Shown here in pieces: positions 15,995-22,068 of a stretch of DNA of 23,503 bases (position 1 is the first letter of the stretch; every line of letters begins with the position of its first letter). Both the position numbers and the translations under genes were made by a program. Under the pieces are notes generated by a model. The model had not been told where the DNA came from and did no database searches. It was given only the letters and a program-made list of their open reading frames with translations. Source of the DNA: DASPMP01 sp035248725 (GTDB lineage: Bacteria; Gemmatimonadota; Gemmatimonadetes; Gemmatimonadales; Gemmatimonadaceae); assembly GCA_035248725.1 (NCBI GenBank), contig DATFHG010000011.1, positions 1-23,503 on the forward strand. Reading direction: 5' to 3'.

Positions 15995-18214
15995 ATGACG
16001 CATACCGGACGCGAGAACCAGCGACGCGAGCACTTCATCCGAGCCTTCGCGGTATTCGCGCTGGTGTACGCGACGTATTGGATCTATTGGCGCTGGACGA
16101 ACACGATCAACACGGATCCGAGGGCGATCGCGCCCTCGCTGATCCTGCTCATCGCCGAGACGTGGGCATATCTGAACATGTGCATGTTCGTGATGCTCAC
16201 GTGGCGTCTCACGAACCGCGAGCCCGGCCCGCCGCCGCCGGGACGCACCGTCGACGTCTTCATCACCTGCTACAACGAGCCGCTCGAGGTGCTGCGACGC
16301 ACGGCGATCGGCGCGCGCGCCATCCGCTATCCGCACCGCACGTACATGCTCGACGATGGGAAGCGTGACGACGTGCGCGGCATGTGCGACGAGCTGGGCA
16401 TCGGCTACATCCGCCGCGTCGGGAACGCGAATGCGAAGGCGGGCAACCTCAATCACGCCATCAGCGTCACGTCGGGAGAGTTCATCCTGCAGCTCGACTC
16501 GGACCACGTGCCCTTCCCCAACATCATCGACCGTCTGCTCGGCTACTTCAACGACCCGAAGATGGCGGTCGTCCAGTCGCCTCAGGATTTCTACAATGTG
16601 GATTCGTTCACCCACGTCGTGAACGACGAGGGACGCCGGCTGTGGGAGGAGAATCGAATCTTCTATTCGCTGATTCAGCCGGGACGGGACCACTGGAATG
16701 CCTCGTTCTTCTGCGGCAGCTGCGGGATGCTGCGCCGGTCCGCGCTCGAGTCCATCGGCGGGTTCCAGTCGCAGACCATCATCGAGGACATGGAGACGAC
16801 GATCCAGCTGCATGCGCATGGCTGGAAGTCGGCCTACCATCGGGAAACGATCGCCTACGGTCTGGCACCGGGCGCCGCGGAAGCGTATCACGTGCAGCGG
16901 CTGCGGTGGGGCCAGGGCGCGATGCAGATCCTGCGGAAGCTGAAGCCGCTGACCATGAAGGGCCTCACGTTGCCGCAGCGCATCAACTACTTCGCCGGTA
17001 CGGCGGCGTACTTCGAAGGATGGCAGAAGGCGGTGTTCTATCTCATGCCGCTGTTCTTCTTCTTCACCGGCGTGCTGCCGGTCGCGGGAGATCAGACCGC
17101 GTTCCTCACGCGGCTCATTCCGTACATCTTCATCTCCATCATCGCATTCGAGCTGCTGTCGCGCGGAACGGGATACCTGTTCCTCAGCGAGCGGTTCACC
17201 ATGGTGCGCGTGTGGACGTACATGCTGGCCGCGCTCGCGATCTTCACGCGCCGCCCGCTGAAGTTCAACGTCACGCCGAAGGGCCATTCCGGCGTCCCGC
17301 GCAGCGCGTACATGCCACAGCTCGTCCTGCTCATCCTCTCAGTCGCGGCGCCGATCTGGGCGACGATCGCGTATCGCGAGGGCTGGATCGACTACACGGC
17401 GCAGGGCTGGGGCTCGATGGCGTTCTGGATGAATGGCATCTGGGCGGCGTGGAACTGCTATTTCGCGTGGTTCGTCGTCCGCCACAGCCTGCGCATGCGA
17501 CAACAGCGTGACGATCACCGATTCGCGGAGCAGCTGCCGGTCGACGTGCGCGTCGTCGGGGCGGGCGACCGGGTCGTGGTGCCGGCGATGACCGCCGATC
17601 TCAATCCGGCGGGACTCGGCTTCCGCTCGACGCAGCAGATCGAGCCTGGCACGCCCGTGGCGATCGACCTCCCAGTGGGCGCCGACATCATTCCGACGAC
17701 GGGACGCGTGCGTCATGTGAAGGTCGAGGAGTCGCGGCTGGGACGCGTGTACATGCATGGCGTCGAGTTCGACGAGCTTCCGATGGAGGCGCGCGACCGG
17801 ATCGAGCTGTACTGCACACAGCATTCGATGCGCGTGTGGCGCATGCGCTACCGGCAGTCCATCGACATGCTCACGCTCGCCAACGAGATGCTGCGCAGCG
17901 TACGACGGCAGCGGCGTGCCCTGGCCGGCCTGCCCGCTCGCGTACACGTCGCGGGCGCCAATGCATCCTCCGCGACGGCATCCGCGGGCCGGATGGTGCT
18001 CGAGGAGATCAGCGATAGCGGCGCGCGCCTCGTCGGCGACGCGCCGATCGCTCCGGGAACGCCGATCACCTTCGAAGTGCCGGGCGCCTCCGTCAGCGGC
18101 GGAGGCGTCGTGCGCCACGTGCAGGCGCTGCACACCAACGTCGCAATGCGCTACAGCATGGGCGTGGCGCTCGACACGGTCCCCGTCAGAGAGGAACGCG
18201 CGAATGTCGCCTGA
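15995..18214 (+). CDS. BcsA-like GT2 processive glycosyltransferase with tandem PilZ domains (copy B)
   Basis: A paralogue of the copy A synthase, 739 residues from the ATG at 15995. That start aligns with the N-terminus of copy A and lies downstream of the shared promoter element; in-frame starts at 15956 (ATG) and 15920 (GTG) are alternatives. GT2 motifs: DDGK (120-123), DSDH (168-171), IED in place of TED (263-265, with the catalytic Asp kept) and QRLRW (301-305). The gating loop FNVTPK is at 424-429. The PilZ domain has R505-DDH-R509 and DLNPAG (535-540); a second PilZ-like unit has EEISDSG (670-676). The product should be a beta-linked glycan exported through the membrane under c-di-GMP control. 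Its last 11 nt overlap the acyltransferase gene. No BcsB gene is adjacent. Confidence 0.95.
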   Translation: MTHTGRENQRREHFIRAFAVFALVYATYWIYWRWTNTINTDPRAIAPSLILLIAETWAYLNMCMFVMLTWRLTNREPGPPPPGRTVDVFITCYNEPLEVLRRTAIGARAIRYPHRTYMLDDGKRDDVRGMCDELGIGYIRRVGNANAKAGNLNHAISVTSGEFILQLDSDHVPFPNIIDRLLGYFNDPKMAVVQSPQDFYNVDSFTHVVNDEGRRLWEENRIFYSLIQPGRDHWNASFFCGSCGMLRRSALESIGGFQSQTIIEDMETTIQLHAHGWKSAYHRETIAYGLAPGAAEAYHVQRLRWGQGAMQILRKLKPLTMKGLTLPQRINYFAGTAAYFEGWQKAVFYLMPLFFFFTGVLPVAGDQTAFLTRLIPYIFISIIAFELLSRGTGYLFLSERFTMVRVWTYMLAALAIFTRRPLKFNVTPKGHSGVPRSAYMPQLVLLILSVAAPIWATIAYREGWIDYTAQGWGSMAFWMNGIWAAWNCYFAWFVVRHSLRMRQQRDDHRFAEQLPVDVRVVGAGDRVVVPAMTADLNPAGLGFRSTQQIEPGTPVAIDLPVGADIIPTTGRVRHVKVEESRLGRVYMHGVEFDELPMEARDRIELYCTQHSMRVWRMRYRQSIDMLTLANEMLRSVRRQRRALAGLPARVHVAGANASSATASAGRMVLEEISDSGARLVGDAPIAPGTPITFEVPGASVSGGGVVRHVQALHTNVAMRYSMGVALDTVPVREERANVA

Positions 18215-19772
18215 GGCGGAACAGCCGATCATCATCCATCCCGAGCTGCAGGGCGAAGTGGACGCGCAGGCCGCGCCGCCGCGCGTGCGTGTGGAAACGC
18301 GGAGCGTGGGACGTCGCGCCGAGGACTACACGCGGCGCGACGACGGCGCCGAGCCAAGCCCCGCGCCGCCCGAGCTCGCGTCCGCCGACCCCAAGCGCGC
18401 CTTCTCGCTCGACGCACTGCGCGGCCTGTTCCTCATCAGCATGACGATGGGCTTCACCATCTGGAGCGATAGCCTCCCGGCGTGGATGTACCATCGGCAG
18501 ATGCCTCCGGGCGACGCCATCGTCGACATCCCGGGCATCAGCTGGCGCGACCTGGCGTACGGTGCCTTTCTGTTCACCATGGCGGCCGCGCTGCCGCTGA
18601 CCTTCAGCCGCCGAGTGGACAAGGGGGAGACCGAAATCGCGATCGTCGTGGCGGCCGTGCGCCGCTACCTGATGCTGCTGTTCTATGCCCTGCTCGTCGC
18701 GCATTCCAACACGTACTTCCTGGGGTACTCCCAGACGACCCGCCTGCTCGCCGTCGTGGGCTTCGTCATCATGGCGATGGTGTTCACGCGACGGCGGCGC
18801 GACTGGAACGAGCGCACCTTCACGCTGGTGAACCGCGCCGGCTGGGCGCTGGCCGTGGCGTTCCTCGCGTTGTCGCCCCTGGTCTATGGCAAGACGTTCA
18901 GCTTCTCGCGCATCGACGACATCATCGCCGGACTCGCGTTCGCCTCGCTGACCGGCATCATCATCTGGTACTTCACGCGCGACAATCTCACGGCCCGCTT
19001 CGCCGTGCTCGCCCTCGCTGTGGCCGCGTACCTCGGCGCGAAGGGCGACGGATTCGTCGCGCAATGGTGGTGGGACTGGCCAGCGTCGTGGGCCTTCGAG
19101 GGAAGTCGCTTCGTCCTGCTCGCGGTCGTCGTGCCGGGCACCATCGCCGGTGATCTCCTGCTGCGCTGGATGCGCGAGGCGCACGGAGCCGAGGACGCGG
19201 CTGCGTGGTCTCCCACGCGCTCGTGGGCCCTGGTCGCACTGACCGCCGCGGTGCCAGTCGTCGTGGTCGTCGGCCTCTACAACCGCTGGGTGCAGCCGAC
19301 GTTCCTGCTGGCACTCGCGATTGTCGTCGCCGGTCTGTTCGTCACTCTCCATCCGCGGACGCCCATCGAGCGTCTGCTGCGTTCACTGTTCGTCTGGGCG
19401 AGCATGTGGCTCGTCATCGGTCTGCTGCTCGAGCCTTTCGAGGGCGGGATCAAGAAGGTACCCGACACGCTCTCCTATTTCTTCACGGTGACGGGCACGA
19501 CGATGATGCTCCTCGTTCTTCTCACCGCCGTGATCGACTCCCTGCATCGCCGCCGCTGGGTGAATGCGCTCATCGATGTCGGACACAACCCGCTGCTCAC
19601 CTATGTGCTCTACACGGTGCTGCTCAATTCCGCGTTGGAGCTCATTCCGGTGACCCGGGAATTCATGCGGCAGACGCCATGGCTGTCGGTGCTTCGCAGC
19701 ATGGTCGAGGTCGTGATCGTTGTGCTCACCGTGCGCGCCGTTTCCCGGCGACGCATTTACTGGCGAACGTGA
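18204..19772 (+). CDS. DUF5009/HGSNAT-like membrane acyltransferase
   Basis: A 522-residue multi-spanning protein. The first 60 residues are polar and probably cytoplasmic. The family signature follows (FSLDALRGLFLISMTMGF, 67-84), then AWMYHRQMPPGD with a candidate catalytic His at 97, then WRDLAYGAFLFTMAAALPL (115-133). About ten further membrane helices run to the C-terminus. Relatives in the HGSNAT/NagX/DUF5009 group are thought to pass acetyl groups across the membrane to glucosaminides or other sugars. The start ATG at 18204 has AGAGAGGAA upstream and overlaps the synthase gene by 11 nt, so translation is probably coupled. I infer that it O- or N-acylates the product of copy B outside the membrane. 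The frame is open far upstream, but that part belongs to the synthase gene. Confidence 0.88.
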   Translation: MSPEAEQPIIIHPELQGEVDAQAAPPRVRVETRSVGRRAEDYTRRDDGAEPSPAPPELASADPKRAFSLDALRGLFLISMTMGFTIWSDSLPAWMYHRQMPPGDAIVDIPGISWRDLAYGAFLFTMAAALPLTFSRRVDKGETEIAIVVAAVRRYLMLLFYALLVAHSNTYFLGYSQTTRLLAVVGFVIMAMVFTRRRRDWNERTFTLVNRAGWALAVAFLALSPLVYGKTFSFSRIDDIIAGLAFASLTGIIIWYFTRDNLTARFAVLALAVAAYLGAKGDGFVAQWWWDWPASWAFEGSRFVLLAVVVPGTIAGDLLLRWMREAHGAEDAAAWSPTRSWALVALTAAVPVVVVVGLYNRWVQPTFLLALAIVVAGLFVTLHPRTPIERLLRSLFVWASMWLVIGLLLEPFEGGIKKVPDTLSYFFTVTGTTMMLLVLLTAVIDSLHRRRWVNALIDVGHNPLLTYVLYTVLLNSALELIPVTREFMRQTPWLSVLRSMVEVVIVVLTVRAVSRRRIYWRT

Positions 19773-19786
19773 CCCTCCACACGAAA

Positions 19787-19803
19787 CTGGACCCGCATTT
19801 GCG
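19787..19803 (+). promoter_or_regulatory. weaker candidate sigma-54 promoter upstream of the exported small protein
   Basis: CTGGACCCGCATTTGCG has GG at 19789-19790, ten bases, and GC at 19801-19802, with a good TTTGC -12 box but a poorer -24 box. It would give a leader of about 53 nt. GG-N10-GC arises often by chance in GC-rich DNA, so this site is only suggestive. The neighbouring synthase genes carry stronger examples. Confidence 0.3.
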
Positions 19804-19866
19804 TGGGTTGCGCGACCGTTAGGCGGCCCGGGCGCCGCAATTGAAAGACTTATCGGAGAGTAAGAA

Positions 19867-20574
19867 ATGGAAAGCCTCGTAAGACGTGCTCTACTGTTCG
19901 CATGCGGAGCGCTGGTGGTCGTGGCGATGCCTGCGCGCGCTCAGAAATGGTCCACGACGGCCTACGGTGTGGCCGAGTACGGAACGGACGAAGTGGTGCT
20001 GGCGCTCGCCGGCTTCACGACGGGCCCGAGCGGCCTGGGTGTGCATCCGCGACTCGGTGCACAGGCCTACTGGCTCACGTTCAATCCGACGAATCGCACG
20101 AATGTCTTCGTAGTGAAGCCGTATGTCGGGCTCGCTGACGTCTTTCACGGCGGCAGCATCGGCGGCAACATCGGCTATGCGTTCGCCAACAAAGACATCG
20201 CGATTCCGGTGTCATCGGCCGAGTCCGGTGAAGGCGTCGTAGCGTCCGGCGATCTGGAGTATTGGGGTCCGGATGCGCACAGCCTCGCCTATCAGGCGCT
20301 CGGCAGCTACAACTTCGGAAGCTCGTCCCTCTGGACGCGCGGACGCATCACGGCTCCGCTGCGCGTGGGCATGAATGGCGCCGCCACGCGCCTCGGTGCC
20401 GAGGTCGCATTCCTGAACGGCGACAACTACACCGCGTGGCAGCCCGGCGGCGTGCTGGAGTTCCACAACTCCAAGGGGCAGATCCTCGGCCTCGGCGCCG
20501 GCGCAAAGTTGATCAAGGACGGCAATACGGAGGCGTACTTCAAGATCGAGGGAGTCGCGCCAATAGGGCGGTAA
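19867..20574 (+). CDS. exported protein of unknown function, probable small beta-barrel
   Basis: A 235-residue protein with a clear signal peptide (MESLVRRALLFACGALVVVAMPARA, cleaved near AQ-K). The mature part is rich in alternating aromatic and small residues, with strand-like segments such as VNPYVGL-type and YNFGSSSLWTRGRI. It ends in short strands with charged turns, as in small outer-membrane beta-barrels, though the last residue is Arg rather than Phe or Trp. I do not recognise a family. The ribosome site is good (GGAGAG 10 nt before the ATG). It follows the acyltransferase gene by 94 nt on the same strand. In this locus it could help the polymer cross the outer membrane, but this rests on position alone. 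Confidence 0.8.
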   Translation: MESLVRRALLFACGALVVVAMPARAQKWSTTAYGVAEYGTDEVVLALAGFTTGPSGLGVHPRLGAQAYWLTFNPTNRTNVFVVKPYVGLADVFHGGSIGGNIGYAFANKDIAIPVSSAESGEGVVASGDLEYWGPDAHSLAYQALGSYNFGSSSLWTRGRITAPLRVGMNGAATRLGAEVAFLNGDNYTAWQPGGVLEFHNSKGQILGLGAGAKLIKDGNTEAYFKIEGVAPIGR

Positions 20575-20765
20575 CGGCGCAACTAACTGCGCAACTGACG
20601 ATACGCGATAGCGGCGTACCTGCGCGAAAAAGGAAACGGCATGAGGTCGGACATTGAGGCGACGCCTTCAATTCCGATCTCATGCCGTTTTCTTTCACCG
20701 CCTGAATGGCGCCGTAAGGTGCGGTGTCAGATGCGGTCTAGCTGCGCCATTGGTTGCGCCGTTTA
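20572..20765. repeat. imperfect long inverted repeat spanning the gap between convergent genes
   Basis: The plus strand from 20572 (TAACGGCGCAACTAACTGCG) and the minus strand from 20765 (TAAACGGCGCAACCAATGGC) are alike, with about 24 of 30 positions matching when small gaps are allowed. The centre is a second, near-perfect palindrome at 20634-20690; the segments between have diverged. The left arm also holds two 12-nt direct units (GCGCAACTAACT and GCGCAACTGACG). The repeat starts at the stop codon of each flanking gene, so both stops lie within its ends. It may be a degraded palindromic or MITE-like element serving as the shared 3' region. Confidence 0.5.
20634..20690. terminator. bidirectional intrinsic terminator
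   Basis: AAACGGCATGAG (20634-20645) pairs with CTCATGCCGTTT (20679-20690). The stem continues through a G-T step, TCGGA/TCCGA and ATTGA/TCAAT, interrupted only by a bulge, to a small loop near 20662. It is flanked by TTTTCTTT on the right and by AAAAAGG on the left, so each strand reads a hairpin followed by T's. It would terminate both the exported-protein gene and the GH6 gene. Confidence 0.85.
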
Positions 20766-21773
20766 GTTGGTCGACGCGACCATCATCCTCTGCGCCAGCC
20801 CCAGCGCGTACTCCGGCCACCACTGCCCCGCCTTCGGACCGCCGTTGCAGGTGCCGTCCGACTCGCCGGGTGTCTTGATCCACAGAAACGCGTCGACGAG
20901 CGGGTAGCCGGTGTTCGTCGTGGGGCGCGCACCGAGCGCCTGCCCAGGAACGTTGCACCACTGCGCGCCCGAACCACCGATGCCATTGCGGCTGGTGTCG
21001 ATGATGTAATGCTTGCCGTCCACGAGCTTCGACAGCGCGTTGCCATAGGCGACGTTGCTGCTGGTGCTCTGGTAGTTGGAGACGTTGAGCGAGAACCCAT
21101 CCGCCATCGCGATGCCCGCCTGCTGCAGGCGCTGCGCGACTGCTGACGGCGCGAGCCACTTCGAGTTGCCCGCGTCGAGGTACACCACGGCGCCGGCGCC
21201 CTTGAGCACTTTCACCGCATCCGCGAGAAGGGAGTAGCGCTCCTGCTGACCAGCGGCGGGAAGACATGCCGCACCAGGAATGGCATCGGGCTCGAGCACG
21301 ACGATCGCACGGCGCCCGGAGAGACCGGAGGCGAACCCGCGGATCCACTGGCGGTACGCATCGCCGCTCGCTGACCCGCCAGCCGAATAGCTGCCGCAGT
21401 CGCGGTTCGGAATGTTGTACGCGACGAGGACCGGAGTACTCCCCTGCTTCGACGCCTGATTCACCACGCTCGCGACGGCGCCGCGGATGTCACCGCTCCA
21501 GCCGCCCATCCACTTCGCCATCGGCTGCGCCGCGATCTGCGACATCAGCTCCGCCTCGGCCGGACGCGATTTGCGCCACGCCTGGGCCTGACGCTGCGCA
21601 GGATTGTCCCCGCTGACGAACAGCCGCATGCCCGCGAGCTTGTTCATCTCGTTTGCAACGGAAGGAGCGACCGCCACGGCCATCTGGATGGATGCCAGCG
21701 ACGCGACGGCGGCAATGCTCGTATTGCGCAGCGCGCGAAGAACGCGCGCGCGCGGTGAACGCGACTTTTTCAT
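20763..21773 (-). CDS. secreted glycoside hydrolase family 6 (cellulase/endoglucanase)
   Basis: A 336-residue hydrolase acting on beta-1,4-glucan. A signal peptide with a very basic start (MKKSRSPRARVLRALRN) and hydrophobic core ends near PSVA at 40. GH6 blocks follow: NIPNRDCGSYSAGG with D125, VVLEPDAIP with proton donor D163, VVYLDAGNSKW with D200, DTSRNGIG, and WIKTPGESDGTC with D306. These four Asp match the conserved set of GH6 enzymes such as Thermobifida Cel6A. Length fits a bare catalytic domain; no binding module is present. The ATG at 21773 has GAGG 7 nt upstream. The leader is about 150 nt and carries a c-di-GMP riboswitch. Actinobacterial cellulose-synthase clusters also use a GH6 enzyme (CslZ), so a biosynthetic trimming role is as likely as degradation. 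Confidence 0.96.
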   Translation of the reverse strand: MKKSRSPRARVLRALRNTSIAAVASLASIQMAVAVAPSVANEMNKLAGMRLFVSGDNPAQRQAQAWRKSRPAEAELMSQIAAQPMAKWMGGWSGDIRGAVASVVNQASKQGSTPVLVAYNIPNRDCGSYSAGGSASGDAYRQWIRGFASGLSGRRAIVVLEPDAIPGAACLPAAGQQERYSLLADAVKVLKGAGAVVYLDAGNSKWLAPSAVAQRLQQAGIAMADGFSLNVSNYQSTSSNVAYGNALSKLVDGKHYIIDTSRNGIGGSGAQWCNVPGQALGARPTTNTGYPLVDAFLWIKTPGESDGTCNGGPKAGQWWPEYALGLAQRMMVASTN

Positions 21774-21792
21774 TGTGCACCTCGGCGGTTCG

Positions 21793-21870
21793 GCCGGCGT
21801 CTTCCCGACTACAGGAAGCGTTAGCCCCGGAACTTTGCGTCATCGCCTTTCGGCGACTTTGCCCTTATCG
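21793..21870 (-). ncRNA. c-di-GMP-I (GEMM-I) riboswitch aptamer
   Basis: On the minus strand the leader of the GH6 gene holds the ordered landmarks of the GEMM-I fold. GGGCAAA (21864-21858) is followed by a stem capped by a GAAA tetraloop (CGCC-GAAA-GGCG, 21854-21844). Then come GACGCAAAG (21841-21833), CCGGGGCTAA containing the CUAA tetraloop receptor (21830-21821), and a third stem CTTCC/GGAAG enclosing GTAGTC followed by GGG (about 21818-21801). The spacing and the sequence of the ligand-binding core match the Vc2 class. The start codon is about 20 nt beyond its 3' end, which favours control of translation. A covariance-model score was not computed. Confidence 0.85.
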
Positions 21871-21906
21871 AAGGCGCTTGCGACGGCGATTGCCGCGCAG
21901 TCCACC

Positions 21907-21927
21907 ACGACCGGACTTTCCGGTCGT
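21907..21927. promoter_or_regulatory. perfect 9-bp inverted repeat at predicted transcript start
   Basis: ACGACCGGA-CTT-TCCGGTCGT is a perfect inverted repeat with a 3-nt loop. It begins at the predicted transcription start of the GH6 gene and precedes the riboswitch. It could be a 5' stabilising hairpin of the leader or an operator for a dimeric regulator. Confidence 0.5.
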
Positions 21928-21934
21928 ACACTGA

Positions 21935-21962
21935 ATTAAACAACTGTATCCAAATTAGTCAA
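21935..21962 (-). promoter_or_regulatory. sigma-70-type promoter of the riboswitch-GH6 transcript
   Basis: On the minus strand TTGACT (21962-21957) and TTTAAT (21940-21935) are separated by 16 nt, each 5 of 6 to consensus. The site is in an AT-rich patch, unusual for this window. The transcript would begin near 21928, giving a leader of about 155 nt with the hairpin and riboswitch. Confidence 0.6.
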
Positions 21963-22068
21963 GTCTTTTAGTCCCAATGTCTTAACAGGCACAGCAGTGC
22001 AACGTCATGCTCGTCGAGTTCGGCCGTTGCGCGTTCGCAAAGGTGCGCGCTTTGCAAAACGACACGGC

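Noticed and set aside
15032..17287. A 751-codon open frame on the minus strand across the synthase B gene and part of the DUF3131 gene.
   Set aside because: It is antisense to two genes with clear family motifs, is rich in Arg, Asp, His and Val without any domain, and is a typical by-product of high GC content. Similar long antisense frames at 503-2374, 8922-10526 and 13047-14504 were dismissed for the same reason.
19823..19838. GCGGC-CCGGGC-GCCGC hairpin upstream of the exported small protein gene.
   Set aside because: No T-run follows it, so it is not an intrinsic terminator, and it is of a size expected by chance in this GC-rich sequence.
21982..22000. AGGCACAGCAGTGCA upstream of the second DUF3131 gene, resembling a sigma-54 promoter.
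   Set aside because: The GG and GC dinucleotides are separated by nine bases rather than ten, and sigma-54 promoters do not tolerate this change.
21997..22068. Upstream in-frame GTG extending the second DUF3131 protein by 24 residues.
   Set aside because: The extension is Arg-rich, would bury the signal peptide, and covers two hairpins in the likely leader.
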